Below are positions 16,424-25,948 of a stretch of DNA of 64,000 bases, piece by piece; the first letter of the stretch is position 1, and each line of letters starts with the position of its first letter. The DNA lies in the NCBI RefSeq assembly GCF_003865095.1, contig NZ_BHYK01000009.1, positions 1 to 64,000 of the forward strand, in the 5' to 3' direction. The notes beneath the pieces are model-generated. The model was given only the letters and a program-made list of their open reading frames with translations, was not told where the DNA came from and searched no databases. The position numbers and the translations under genes were made by a program. Origin of the DNA: Clostridium tagluense. GTDB taxonomy: Bacteria > Bacillota > Clostridia > Clostridiales > Clostridiaceae.

Positions 16424-16454
16424 TAGGGGGAACTCCTTCTGAAATGACGTTAAA
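16424..16454 (+). repeat. Half copy of the dispersed element (copy D)
   Basis: TAGGGGGAACTCCTTCTGAAA followed by TGACGTTAAAAC matches the first half of copies A-C, but the GGTGATGATTTAA tail is absent. It diverges from copy C, with 35 bases between their starts. Confidence 0.35.
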
Positions 16455-16943
16455 ACATTTCTACTAACTGATATTCTTTAATATATTCTAATTATTGCTC
16501 AATCATATTGAAATTTTAATATCCTTTAATAAGTATATTTTTATAATACTCCCCATAATGAAGTTAACTTATAAACATTGTAGGAAATATTTTAAGTCAG
16601 GGCATAAAAATTACTAATAAAAGAGTTACTTATAAATCGCTATATAATAAAAGCTATAACAATATTTAAAATGTTTGTTAAAAACATCTTACTAAATAAA
16701 TATAATACTTGAATAGATGTTAGAATAAACCCTTGTTTAATCATATCACATAACTATAGTGTGTGTAAAATAATATACAAATAATCAAATAAATATTTCT
16801 ATAATTTCAATAGAATCATTGCAAAAATATGAAATATAGAATGAAAAAAGGCTTTATTGCTATAAAATATCTAAATTATAGCTTTTTATGTGAAAATCAT
16901 ATAATATTAATGTAGTAGTTAAAATTATTAGTGGAGGTATAAC
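16455..16943. other. AT-rich intergenic stretch, no gene seen
   Basis: About 490 bases of very AT-rich sequence without a supportable reading frame or strong hairpin. The last 60 bases hold a TATAAT-like box near 16902 that may drive the YdbC-like gene. Confidence 0.5.
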
Positions 16944-17165
16944 ATGGCAGATATAAAATACGAAATAAAAGAAACATTAGGAGAATTATCAGAATCTGGT
17001 AAAACATGGAGAAAAGAATTAAATCTTATAAGCTGGAATGATAAAGAGGCAAAATACGATATTAGAGATTGGTCTCCAGAACATGAAAAAATGGGGAAAG
17101 GGGTAACCTTATCTAAAGAAGAGCTTATAAAACTTAAAGCATTGCTTAATGAGATAAATTTGTAA
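16944..17165 (+). CDS. YdbC/PC4-like single-stranded nucleic acid-binding protein
   Basis: 73 residues. The sequence IKYEIKETLGELSESGKTW, then RKELNLISWNDKEAKYDIRDW and GVTLSKEELIKLKALL, is that of the bacterial YdbC family, which has the PC4/Sub1 fold and binds single-stranded DNA. ATG follows GTGGAGG by seven bases. It is a single-gene unit with its own terminator. Cellular role unproven; regulation or protection of single-stranded DNA is inferred from the fold. Confidence 0.85.
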   Translation: MADIKYEIKETLGELSESGKTWRKELNLISWNDKEAKYDIRDWSPEHEKMGKGVTLSKEELIKLKALLNEINL

Positions 17166-17183
17166 CAAGTATTAAGTTACATG

Positions 17184-17223
17184 AAAACAAGGTGTGGTAA
17201 TTTTGCCATCCCTTGTTTTTTTT
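17184..17223 (+). terminator. Terminator after the YdbC-like gene
   Basis: AAAACAAGG (17184-17192) pairs with CCTTGTTTT (17211-17219), with an inner GG/CC pair and a T run to 17223. Confidence 0.8.
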
Positions 17224-17439
17224 ATATGGAAAATTGCAACGTCCTATCTGAAAGTTAAACATAAAAGCTATATCGTTTAAAAAATAACATACTTTCATCC
17301 TTGCTTTGTATTAATAATGATAAAAGGTAAATAAAAAAAATGATGCAAACAAGCTTGTATTTGCCTATATGTAAAGGTTTGCAACCATCTAATGATTGCT
17401 AATGAATAATGAAATATGATAAAAATAATAAAATAACTG

Positions 17440-17475
17440 TTTACAATTATAAAAACATTGTGATATAATTAACAC
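17440..17475 (+). promoter_or_regulatory. adhE promoter with Rex-like operator
   Basis: TTTACA (17440-17445) and TATAAT (17464-17469) are 18 bases apart. TTGTGATATAATTAACAC at 17458-17475 covers the -10 box and matches the clostridial Rex consensus TTGTTAAN4TTAACAA at 11 of 14 defined positions by my count. Rex (NADH/NAD+ sensor) repression of adhE is established in clostridia. The remaining 17224-17439 is AT-rich without a gene. Confidence 0.6.
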
Positions 17476-17612
17476 ATAAACAAGGAGCAAACATTCAAAA
17501 TAAAAAAATGTTTTAAATATTAAATAAAAAATTACTTCAAATCAATAAATAAAATATTATTATGCAAAGTTGACCATTAATGTAATCTATTATTATGAAA
17601 GAGGTGTAGCAT

Positions 17613-20195
17613 ATGAAAGTAACAAACGTAGAAGAATTAATGATTAGAATAAAAGAGGTTAGAAGTGCTCAAAAGGAGTTTTCTACTTATACTCAAGAAC
17701 AGGTAGATGAAATATTTAGACAAGCAGCAATGGCTGCAAATAATTCAAGAATTGATTTAGCAAAGATGGCAGTGGAAGAAACGGGTATGGGAATTGTAGA
17801 AGACAAGGTTATAAAAAACCATTTTGCTTCAGAATATATATATAATCAATATAAAGATGAAAAAACTTGTGGAATTATCGATACAGATAAATCTTTTGGT
17901 ATTACAAAAATTGCAGAACCAATAGGAGTTGTAGCAGCTATTGTGCCAACTACAAATCCAACATCTACAGCAATATTTAAGGCGCTTATATCATTAAAAA
18001 CTAGAAATGGTATCATTTTTTCTCCACATCCAAGAGGGAAAAAGTCTACTATTGCAGCAGCTAAAATAATACTAGATGCAGCAGTTAAAGCTGGCGCACC
18101 GAAAGGTATAATAGCCTGGATAGATGAACCTTCAGTAGAACTTTCGCAGATTGTTATGAGAGAAGCAGATATAATACTTGCAACAGGTGGACCAGGAATG
18201 GTTAAAGCTGCTTATTCATCAGGAAAACCAGCTATTGGAGTTGGTGCAGGAAATACACCTGCAATTATTGATGAAACAGCAGAAATTAAAATGGCTGTAA
18301 ATTCAATTTTACTTTCTAAGAGCTTTGACAACGGAGTAATATGTGCTTCAGAACAATCAGTATTAGTTATGGAAGAAATATATGATGAAGTTAGGAAAGA
18401 ATTTTCTGAAAGAGGAGCTTATATTCTCAAAAAAGCAGAAGTAGATAAAGTAAGGAAAATAATTTTAACTAATGGATCATTAAATGCAAATATAGTAGGC
18501 CAATCTGCCTTTAAGATAGCAGAAATGGCAGGAGTTAAAGTTCCAGAAGAAACAAAGGTTATTATAGGAGAAGTTGAATCTGTAGAACTTGAAGAAGCAT
18601 TTTCACACGAAAAATTATCTCCAGTACTTGCTATGTATAAGGTTAAAACTTTCGATGAAGCACTAGAAAAGGCAGAAAGACTTGTTGAACTTGGTGGCTT
18701 TGGTCATACATCATCATTGTACACGCACAGAACTAAGTCTACAGATAGAATAGCTAAGTTTGGTGCAACCATGAAAACAGGGAGAGTTATAGTAAATATG
18801 CCAGCAGCTCAAGGAGCTATAGGAGATTTATACAACTTTAAGCTAGCTCCTTCATTAACACTAGGGTGTGGTTCATGGGGTGGAAACTCCGTATCAGAAA
18901 ACGTTGGAGTTAAGCATTTATTAAATGTGAAGAGTGTAGCTGAGAGGAGAGAAAATATGCTTTGGTTTAGAGTTCCAGAAAAAATTTATTTTAAATACGG
19001 TAGCCTAGGAGTAGCTTTAAAAGAATTAAAGGATATGAACAAGAAGAAAGCATTTATAGTAACTGATAAGATTCTTTATGACCTAGGATATGTAGATAAA
19101 GTTACTCATGTTTTAGAGGAAATTGGAGTAGAATATAAGATATTCTATGACGTAGAACCAGACCCAACCATTGCTATAGCAAAAAAAGGTGCTGAAGAAA
19201 TGGCAATATTTAAGCCAGATACAATTATAGCACTTGGTGGTGGATCACCAATGGATGCAGCAAAAATCATGTGGGTAATGTATGAGCATCCAGAAGTAAG
19301 ATTTGAAGATTTAGCTATGAGATTTATGGATATTAGAAAGAGAGTATATCCATTCCCTAAGATGGGTGAAAAAGCTATGATGATTTCTGTGCCAACTTCA
19401 GCAGGTACAGGTTCAGAAGTTACTCCATTTGCAGTAATTACTGATGAAAAAACAGGAGTTAAATATCCATTAGCTGATTATGAGTTAACTCCAGATATGG
19501 CTATAGTAGATGCAGAGCTTATGATGAATATGCCAAAGGGACTTACAGCAGCTTCCGGTATAGATGCTTTAACTCATGCTATAGAAGCTTATGTATCAGT
19601 ACTTGCTTCAGAATATACTAATGGACTTGCTTTAGAATCAATGCGATTAATATTTAAGTATTTACCACAAGCTTACAATGAGGGTACCACTAATATAAAA
19701 GCAAGAGAAAAAATGGCTCATGCTTCAACAATGGCTGGTATGGCATTTGCTAATTCTTTCCTAGGAGTATGTCACTCAATGGCACACAAATTAGGAGCAG
19801 AGCATCATGTACCACATGGCATTGCTAATGCATTATTAATCAATGAGGTTATAAGATTCAACGCTGTAAACAACCCAACAAAACAAGCAGCCTTCCCACA
19901 ATATAAATATCCAAATGCTAAGTGGAGATATACAAGAATTGCTGACTATTTACAATTAGGTGGAAACACAGAAGATGAAAAAATAGAATTATTAATTAAA
20001 GCTATTGATGAACTAAAAGCTAAGATTAACATTCCTATGACAATAAGTGAAGCAGGAGTGTCTAAAGTGAAATTCTATGCTACGTTAGACCATATGAGTG
20101 AGCAAGCTTTTGATGACCAATGTACAGGTGCTAATCCAAGATATCCATTAATCAGTGAACTTAAGCAAATGTATATAAATGTTTTTGAAAAATAA
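17613..20195 (+). CDS. adhE: Bifunctional acetaldehyde-CoA/alcohol dehydrogenase
   Basis: 860 residues, the usual AdhE length. The N-terminal half is a CoA-acylating aldehyde dehydrogenase (catalytic Cys in DNGVICASEQS near residue 244). The C-terminal half is an iron-dependent alcohol dehydrogenase (ALGGGSPMDAAKIMW; SVPTSAGTGSEVTPFAVI; iron ligands in SMAHKLGAEHHVPHGIANA near 720-740). It reduces acetyl-CoA to ethanol in two steps to regenerate NAD+ and typically forms spirosomes. ATG follows AGAGGTG. Single-gene unit with a terminator; the promoter carries a Rex-like site. Confidence 0.97.
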   Translation: MKVTNVEELMIRIKEVRSAQKEFSTYTQEQVDEIFRQAAMAANNSRIDLAKMAVEETGMGIVEDKVIKNHFASEYIYNQYKDEKTCGIIDTDKSFGITKIAEPIGVVAAIVPTTNPTSTAIFKALISLKTRNGIIFSPHPRGKKSTIAAAKIILDAAVKAGAPKGIIAWIDEPSVELSQIVMREADIILATGGPGMVKAAYSSGKPAIGVGAGNTPAIIDETAEIKMAVNSILLSKSFDNGVICASEQSVLVMEEIYDEVRKEFSERGAYILKKAEVDKVRKIILTNGSLNANIVGQSAFKIAEMAGVKVPEETKVIIGEVESVELEEAFSHEKLSPVLAMYKVKTFDEALEKAERLVELGGFGHTSSLYTHRTKSTDRIAKFGATMKTGRVIVNMPAAQGAIGDLYNFKLAPSLTLGCGSWGGNSVSENVGVKHLLNVKSVAERRENMLWFRVPEKIYFKYGSLGVALKELKDMNKKKAFIVTDKILYDLGYVDKVTHVLEEIGVEYKIFYDVEPDPTIAIAKKGAEEMAIFKPDTIIALGGGSPMDAAKIMWVMYEHPEVRFEDLAMRFMDIRKRVYPFPKMGEKAMMISVPTSAGTGSEVTPFAVITDEKTGVKYPLADYELTPDMAIVDAELMMNMPKGLTAASGIDALTHAIEAYVSVLASEYTNGLALESMRLIFKYLPQAYNEGTTNIKAREKMAHASTMAGMAFANSFLGVCHSMAHKLGAEHHVPHGIANALLINEVIRFNAVNNPTKQAAFPQYKYPNAKWRYTRIADYLQLGGNTEDEKIELLIKAIDELKAKINIPMTISEAGVSKVKFYATLDHMSEQAFDDQCTGANPRYPLISELKQMYINVFEK

Positions 20196-20257
20196 ATCAG
20201 TTAATTTGATAAACTTTAAAATTTATTCTTGAGAAGTTTATTCAACTTATATACAAA

Positions 20258-20293
20258 AAAGCATCATTGCATGAAAATGCAGTGATGCTTTTG
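20258..20293 (+). terminator. adhE terminator
   Basis: AAGCATCATTGCAT pairs with ATGCAGTGATGCTT (20259-20290 with a GAAA loop), flanked by A and T runs. Confidence 0.85.
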
Positions 20294-20306
20294 AATTATT
20301 CAGCAT

Positions 20307-20362
20307 TTTTCTTATATTATGCTATAAGGTCAAGTATATATTGCTAGCATAATATAAGAAAA
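20307..20362. repeat. 18-bp perfect inverted repeat between adhE and the sensor kinase
   Basis: TTTTCTTATATTATGCTA (20307-20324) and its exact complement (20345-20362) flank a 20-base loop. The right arm ends in AAAA and the left starts with TTTT, so there is no U tail after the stem on either strand. It could still end the kinase transcript or be a protein site. Confidence 0.55.
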
Positions 20363-20383
20363 GATCTTAATTTCAAAATATGA

Positions 20384-21886
20384 TTATAGTTTATTTTCCA
20401 TAGGAAGTCCAATCCTTATGGTTGTTCCAATTTCAAGTCTGCTTTCAACTATGATGGAGCCGTTATGCCTTCCAATAATCCATTTTGCTATAGATAAACC
20501 AAGTCCGGTTCCACCACTTTCTTTTGTTCTTGATTTATCACATCTATAAAATCTATTGAAAATATGGGGAAGATCTTCTTTAGAAATACCTATTCCTGTA
20601 TCTATAATTTCAAGAATTAGATTCTTCTTTTTAATATAACTATTTAACACAATACGTCCATAACTAGGGGTGTACTTTATACTATTATCTATGAAAACTC
20701 TTAATGCTTGCTTAAGTAATTTTTTATCTGCATAAACAGAAACCTGCTGATTTACATCAGTTTTAATTTCATGTAAAGCATCAATTAGTTTTGTTTCCTT
20801 TATAATTTCATCTACTAATTCATTAATATAAAAACTAGTTTTTTCGATTTTTTGAGTGTTCTTATCACTTCTTGCAAGAAATAAAAGTTTTTCTACTAAC
20901 TGTTGCATATCGCAGGCTTCACTCCTTATAGCAGTTATAGATTCCTCTAATACTTCCTTATCATCTTTTCCCCAGCGGTACAGCATATTTGCATAGCCTT
21001 GAATTACAGCGATTGGTGTTCGAAGCTCATGAGAAGCATCTGATACAAATTGGTTTTGTTGTTCATAGGAAGTTTGAATACCATCTAACATTTTATTAAT
21101 AGTTTCAGCTAAATCTTTTAGCTCATCCTGGGAAACACTAACATTTAATCTAGTTTCTAAAGCATTAATCGAAATAGCTTTTGTGGTTTTTGTCATGTCT
21201 TTTATAGGTAGAAGCATTTTCTTACTGGCTTTAGAACCCACACCTAAGGTAAACATTAGAGAGAATATATTTACGAAAAAAATAATTAAAGAAAAAATGC
21301 CCCAATACTCATTTTCCTTTTTAAGGTTTTTAGAAAGCTGAAGATAAAAGATTTTATTATTTTGATCGAGTTTAGTAGTAATAAAAACAAGTTGTTGGTT
21401 TATTTCATTAATAACAGGGTAAGTTGAGGCATCTTTATGGAAATATATCTCACTTTTATTCTTTTGGGTAGAATAAACAAGATTTTCACTTTTATCAAAA
21501 ACATTAAAGGTTATGTACTCTATATTAGAAAAAATATTAACATTAAAGCTTTGAAGATCTTTGTCTAATTTAGCATAATTAACAGCTACTGAACTGTATC
21601 TAGTAAGTTCACCCTGAACTTCATGTAGTAGAAAAAATCTAAAGCCTATAATTAAAGCAAGGCTTAATAGAAGCAGTGTAGTAGAAAAAATAAGTGTATA
21701 TACTGCAGTCATTTTAAAACTAATGGAAAATCTTAATCTTTTATGAATTTTGTAAATTAATTGTTTTAATAACTTTGGTATAAAACTCAATATGATTGAT
21801 ATTGCCTTGTAGAGAAATCCTAAGCATTGCGAAAGAAAACGAAAGTATTGTAACATAAACTTAGAGAAAAATTTTAAATTATTCAT
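20384..21886 (-). CDS. Membrane sensor histidine kinase (HAMP-HisKA-HATPase)
   Basis: 500 residues. A 50-residue N-terminal tail precedes the first membrane helix (AVYTLIFSTTLLLLSLALII); a ~120-residue external sensor follows, then a second helix, HAMP, the phosphoacceptor box FVSDASHELRTPIAVIQGY, and an ATPase with N box IDNSIKYTP, G1 DTGIGI, F box HIFNRFYR and G2 GGTGLGLSIAKW. It autophosphorylates and passes phosphate to the OmpR-type regulator whose gene overlaps its start by 8 bases, so the two are translationally coupled. Signal unknown. Confidence 0.95.
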   Translation of the reverse strand: MNNLKFFSKFMLQYFRFLSQCLGFLYKAISIILSFIPKLLKQLIYKIHKRLRFSISFKMTAVYTLIFSTTLLLLSLALIIGFRFFLLHEVQGELTRYSSVAVNYAKLDKDLQSFNVNIFSNIEYITFNVFDKSENLVYSTQKNKSEIYFHKDASTYPVINEINQQLVFITTKLDQNNKIFYLQLSKNLKKENEYWGIFSLIIFFVNIFSLMFTLGVGSKASKKMLLPIKDMTKTTKAISINALETRLNVSVSQDELKDLAETINKMLDGIQTSYEQQNQFVSDASHELRTPIAVIQGYANMLYRWGKDDKEVLEESITAIRSEACDMQQLVEKLLFLARSDKNTQKIEKTSFYINELVDEIIKETKLIDALHEIKTDVNQQVSVYADKKLLKQALRVFIDNSIKYTPSYGRIVLNSYIKKKNLILEIIDTGIGISKEDLPHIFNRFYRCDKSRTKESGGTGLGLSIAKWIIGRHNGSIIVESRLEIGTTIRIGLPMENKL

Positions 21887-22562
21887 CTTTTAAAAGGTAT
21901 CCCACCCCCCGAATAGTATAAATAAATTTCTTGTTGAATCTATCATCTATTTTACTTCTTAAATATCTAATGTAAACATCAACTACATTAGTATCACCCA
22001 TATATTCATAACCCCATACTATATCAATAATTTTATTTCTTGTAAGCACAATATTTTTATTTTCAATTAGGTATTTAAGTAAATCGAATTCCGTTTTAGT
22101 TAGTTCTATAGAACTATTTTTAAAGCTAACCATATGGGCATCTAAGTCTATAGACAATTCTCCAGCAGATAATATATTAGTGATTTCTTTAAATACAGGT
22201 ACTTTTTTTAATGCTGTTCTTATTCTTGCTAGTAATTCTTCAATAGCAAAAGGCTTAGTCATATAGTCATCAGCGCCTATGTCAAGACCCATAACTTTAT
22301 CCATTATCTCATCTTTAGCAGTAAGCATTATAATGGGAACTGCAGACACTTGTCTTAGGCGTCTTAATACTTCTAGACCGTTTAAAGATGGTAGCATAAC
22401 ATCAAGAATTATTATATCAAAAGTTTCGTTAAGGGCTTTATCTAAACCCTCACGTCCGTCATGGCATTGATAAACGCTATACCCCTCATAAGTTAATTCT
22501 AATTCAAGAAATCGTGCTATTTTTATTTCATCCTCAATTATTAAAATTTTTTGTCCACTCAT
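21879..22562 (-). CDS. OmpR/PhoB-family response regulator
   Basis: 227 residues from ATG 22562, preceded by GGGGG; an in-frame TTG at 22580 is an unlikely alternative. Receiver domain with the acidic pair ED at 10-11, phosphoacceptor Asp54 (IIILDVMLPSLNG), Thr in IIMLTAKDE and Lys in DYMTKPF. The C-terminal winged helix (ELTKTEFDLLKYLIENKN, GDTNVVDVYIRYLRSKID) binds DNA. It is the partner of the overlapping histidine kinase. A strong inverted repeat lies 43 bases upstream. Confidence 0.96.
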   Translation of the reverse strand: MSGQKILIIEDEIKIARFLELELTYEGYSVYQCHDGREGLDKALNETFDIIILDVMLPSLNGLEVLRRLRQVSAVPIIMLTAKDEIMDKVMGLDIGADDYMTKPFAIEELLARIRTALKKVPVFKEITNILSAGELSIDLDAHMVSFKNSSIELTKTEFDLLKYLIENKNIVLTRNKIIDIVWGYEYMGDTNVVDVYIRYLRSKIDDRFNKKFIYTIRGVGYLLKDE

Positions 22563-22604
22563 ATATAATTTAACCCCCAAAATATATTATATTAATCACC
22601 AAAT

Positions 22605-22641
22605 TTTCGCACATAATAACATAGAGAAGTTATGTGCGAAA
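22605..22641. promoter_or_regulatory. Perfect inverted repeat upstream of the two-component operon
   Basis: TTTCGCACATAA (22605-22616) and TTATGTGCGAAA (22630-22641) are exact complements around 13 bases, 43 bases before the regulator start. There is no T run, so it looks like an operator or leader hairpin, possibly for autoregulation. Confidence 0.5.
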
Positions 22642-22718
22642 GTTGAGTTAATAACCATACTTTTATTATATATTACTTTATATATAATTGCAGACAATCA
22701 GATTTATATTTTTTTATT

Positions 22719-22751
22719 AAAAAAACAACCTACATAGATTAAATGTAGGTT
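22719..22751 (-). terminator. Terminator after the DUF4342 gene
   Basis: On the minus strand AACCTACAT pairs with ATGTAGGTT (22727-22735 with 22743-22751), followed by a T-rich run ending at 22719. Confidence 0.8.
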
Positions 22752-22759
22752 ATGAGGGT

Positions 22760-23221
22760 TTATTCACTTTTCATTTCTTCTGTGATTTTTGTAGTTACTT
22801 TATTAACAGCAAGGGACATCTTATCAAAAATACTATTTACTTCTAAATCTTCATTGTTTTTCTTTTGAATTCTTATTTTATGGTTAGTTGCGAGGGCTAA
22901 TATTAATGCTGTGATTACAATAGGTGTAGCTACTATAGTTATTATAACTCCTAGAGTTACGCAGATATTTAATACTACAGCATCATCCTTTTTAACTATT
23001 ATTTTTGTTTCGTTCCCTTTTTTAATAAGTTTTTTTACTTTCTTAAAGAATTTACTTTCGCTAGAAGGGATCTCGTCGGGTTTAATCTTATTTTGTTTTT
23101 CAAGATATACTAGTGCACAAAGAAGGTCTCCGTCATTTTGCTCTAAGGCGGCTTTAGCATCCTCATAACTTACATTAGCTCTTTTTCTTAACTCATCAAT
23201 TTGTTCTAAATTTATTGACAT
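22760..23221 (-). CDS. UBA-like/DUF4342 membrane protein
   Basis: 153 residues. Residues 1-45 (LEQIDELRKRANVSYEDAK, ALEQNDGDLLCALVYLEKQ) are a UBA-like helical domain as in EF-Ts and DUF4342 proteins. After a basic linker comes one hydrophobic stretch (VTLGVIITIVATPIVITALILAL) and a short charged tail. ATG follows AGGAGGAG. The domain architecture is common in Firmicutes but its function is not established. Single-gene unit. Confidence 0.82.
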   Translation of the reverse strand: MSINLEQIDELRKRANVSYEDAKAALEQNDGDLLCALVYLEKQNKIKPDEIPSSESKFFKKVKKLIKKGNETKIIVKKDDAVVLNICVTLGVIITIVATPIVITALILALATNHKIRIQKKNNEDLEVNSIFDKMSLAVNKVTTKITEEMKSE

Positions 23222-23396
23222 TTAAACTCCTCCTAATTTTTATTTGGGTTGTGTAAGAATTATTTGTTTTCTATGTTTTTATTATATAATGTAAGTATTA
23301 AGGCATTATTAGTAGAAGATTAGAATTGCATTAGAATTTTTTTCCCATGAGATTAATAAGAGTGATATATTTAAAGTGAGAAATGGAGTGATATAT

Positions 23397-24458
23397 ATGA
23401 TCACATTAACAGAACAGCAAGCACAAAGCATAGTAGATAGAATGATGAATGTAATACCATATAATGTTAATATCATGAATGAAAAGGGAATTATTATTGG
23501 AAGTGGAGATAAAAATAGATTATATAAGCTACATGAAGGAGCTATGGAAGCTATAGCTAAGAAAAATATGATTGAAATTTTGCAAGGTGGATTAGACACA
23601 AAGCCAGGGGTAAATACACCTATACTTTTTCAAAATAAAGTTGTTGGGGTTATAGGGATTACAGGTAAACCAGAGGAGGTTAAACCTTTTGTTGAACTAG
23701 TTAGGATAACTGCTGAACTTTTAGTGAATCAGGAGTATGTTCTATTTCAAAGAAAAATTAGTGAACAGTTAAAAGATGAGTTTTTATATGAATTAACTTA
23801 CCGAAAAATCGACTATAATCAAGATTTTAAAGAACGTGGAGATGCTTTGGGAATCGATGTATCTATTCCTAGGGTGGCTGTGGTATTAACTTTTAATGAG
23901 AGCTTTATTGAAAAAGTAAAGGGTAACTTGTTGAATTTTATAAGGAGCGATGAGTTCTTTTTAAAACTTAACCCATTAACTATTGTTATTTATATGTATT
24001 ATGACAGTCTTGTTACTAAAAGATTAGAAAGGTTTTTATTCAAAAAAGAAGAGTATTACATTGAAGTAGGGGTAGGTTTAAGCGAAAATGTTTTTGGCGT
24101 ATCATTTAAACAAGCAACCAAGGCCCTTGAAATTGGTAAAAAGCTTCAAGTAGAAAGAAAAATCCATCTATATAAAGATATAGAATTTATTTCACTTATA
24201 GCAAGTTTTAAAGGAAATAGTGAGATGGAAAAGATAATTGTAAATTTAGAAACTGAGAATAAATTAGACTTATTAACAACACTGATTACATATATAAATA
24301 TGAATGGACAATCAAACAAGACTGCTGAGGCACTTTATATTCATAGAAATACATTGAATTATAGGTTAGAAAAGGTTGAAGAGGTTACTGGAAAAAATCC
24401 CAAGAACTTAATTGATCTGTTTCAATTATATACTGCATATATTTTATCCCAGATTTAA
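23397..24458 (+). CDS. CdaR-family sugar diacid/glycerate regulator
   Basis: 353 residues. The N-terminal diacid recognition domain (QQAQSIVDRMMNVIPYNVN, GIIIGSGDKNRLYKLHEGA) is followed by a PucR-type C-terminal helix-turn-helix (TAEALYIHRNTLNYRLEKV). CdaR proteins activate glucarate, galactarate and glycerate genes; here the neighbours are a GntP permease and glycerate kinase, so it should activate them in response to glycerate or a sugar diacid. ATG 23397 is used, with GGAGTG 10 bases upstream; a GTG at 23376 is possible but lacks a ribosome site. Confidence 0.92.
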   Translation: MITLTEQQAQSIVDRMMNVIPYNVNIMNEKGIIIGSGDKNRLYKLHEGAMEAIAKKNMIEILQGGLDTKPGVNTPILFQNKVVGVIGITGKPEEVKPFVELVRITAELLVNQEYVLFQRKISEQLKDEFLYELTYRKIDYNQDFKERGDALGIDVSIPRVAVVLTFNESFIEKVKGNLLNFIRSDEFFLKLNPLTIVIYMYYDSLVTKRLERFLFKKEEYYIEVGVGLSENVFGVSFKQATKALEIGKKLQVERKIHLYKDIEFISLIASFKGNSEMEKIIVNLETENKLDLLTTLITYINMNGQSNKTAEALYIHRNTLNYRLEKVEEVTGKNPKNLIDLFQLYTAYILSQI

Positions 24459-24495
24459 TGACATTTCAGAGGGATAGTCCCACACTTATATAAAA
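24452..24495 (-). repeat. Weak half copy of the dispersed element (copy F)
   Basis: On the minus strand AAGTGTGGGACTATCCCTC, then TGAAATGTCATTAAA, resembles the first half of copies A-C and overlaps the end of the cdaR gene. A GGTAATGATTTAA tail is seen nearby but on the opposite strand (about 24498-24510). I rate this as doubtful. Confidence 0.25.
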
Positions 24496-24618
24496 TGGTA
24501 ATGATTTAATTGTTCAAATGCACAAAAAATATGGAGTAAATCTTAAACAATTGCCTAATGTTTATATATTTGAATTCGTTTACAATATAGAAAAGGAACA
24601 AACAAGGGAGGAACAAAT

Positions 24619-25869
24619 ATGCAAATAACAGCATTAGGCGCAATTATCGCACTTACATTAGCAATTATTTTAATAATTAAAAAGGTTCATCCAGCATATG
24701 CACTTATATTAGGTGCATTAATTGGTGGGTTAGTAGGTGGAGCAGGACTAACAGACACTGTTAAAATTATGATTGAGGGTGCAAAAGGCATTATGCCAGC
24801 CATCTTAAGAATACTTACTGCTGGAGTTTTAGCAGGTGTGCTTATAGAATCAGGCGCTGCTGCAAAGATTGCAGAAACTATTGTAGATAAAATAGGAGAA
24901 AATAATTCTCTAGTAGCACTGGCACTAGCAACGTTAGTACTGACATCTGTAGGTGTCTTCGTAGATGTAGCAGTTATTACAGTAGCACCAATAGCATTGT
25001 CTATTGCTAGTCGTGCCAAATTGTCGAAAACATCCATACTTATTGCTATGATAGGAGGCGGAAAGGCAGGAAATATTATGTCCCCTAATCCTAATGCAAT
25101 AGCTGCAGCAGATGCATTTAAAATACCCTTAACATCAGTTATGGCAGCAGGGATAGTGCCAGCAATATTTGGACTTATTGTTACATGCATAATAGCTAAA
25201 AAGCTAGTTAAAAAGGGAAGTTTTATTGCAGAAGATGAAGTTGCTTGTGCAGTTAAGCAAAAACCAAGTTTTGGTTCAGCAATTGTGGGGCCAATAGTCG
25301 CCATAGTATTACTTTCTCTTAGACCATTATTTAAGATTAGCATAGATCCATTAATAGCGTTGCCAGTTGGAGGAGCTATAGGGGCCCTTGCCATGGGAAA
25401 AATAAAAAACTTAAATAAATACTCAGTTGTTGGATTAAGCAAAATGAGTGGAGTGGCTATTTTACTTATTGGTACAGGAACTCTTGCAGGAATTATAGCG
25501 AATTCTGGTTTAAAAGACGTAATTATTCAAGGACTTGTTGCTTCAGGACTTCCTGTATATGCATTAGCGCCAATAGCAGGAATATTAATGTCGGCGGCTA
25601 CGGCATCCACTACATCGGGTACTGCAGTAGCAAGTACAGTATTTGGTGGAACCATATTGGACCTTGGAGTTTCACCTCTTTCCGCAGCAGCAATGATTCA
25701 TAGTGGAGCAACAGTTTTAGATCATCTCCCACATGGAAGTTTTTTTCATGCTACAGGTGGAAGTATATTTATGGATATGAAAGAAAGATTAAAACTTATA
25801 CCCTATGAATCATTAGTTGGTTTAACTATGACTTTAGTGTCAACAGTGATATTTGGAATAATGCGTTAG
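24619..25869 (+). CDS. GntP-family permease, probably for glycerate
   Basis: 416-residue membrane protein with about 12 helices, alanine/glycine-rich, of the gluconate:H+ symporter (GntP) family. Visible features include KVHPAYALILGALIGGLVG, the conserved loop GGGKAGNIMSPNPNAI, and the C-terminal HSGATVLDHLPHGSFFHAT. Its place between cdaR and glycerate kinase points to D-glycerate as substrate. ATG follows GGGAGG. The gap to the kinase gene is 79 bases. Confidence 0.9.
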   Translation: MQITALGAIIALTLAIILIIKKVHPAYALILGALIGGLVGGAGLTDTVKIMIEGAKGIMPAILRILTAGVLAGVLIESGAAAKIAETIVDKIGENNSLVALALATLVLTSVGVFVDVAVITVAPIALSIASRAKLSKTSILIAMIGGGKAGNIMSPNPNAIAAADAFKIPLTSVMAAGIVPAIFGLIVTCIIAKKLVKKGSFIAEDEVACAVKQKPSFGSAIVGPIVAIVLLSLRPLFKISIDPLIALPVGGAIGALAMGKIKNLNKYSVVGLSKMSGVAILLIGTGTLAGIIANSGLKDVIIQGLVASGLPVYALAPIAGILMSAATASTTSGTAVASTVFGGTILDLGVSPLSAAAMIHSGATVLDHLPHGSFFHATGGSIFMDMKERLKLIPYESLVGLTMTLVSTVIFGIMR

Positions 25870-25948
25870 AAAACTAAGTATTTATATTAATAATAAAATA
25901 TATCTCAAGGCACAAATTATAGACTTACTTTGGAAAGGATAGATAAAT

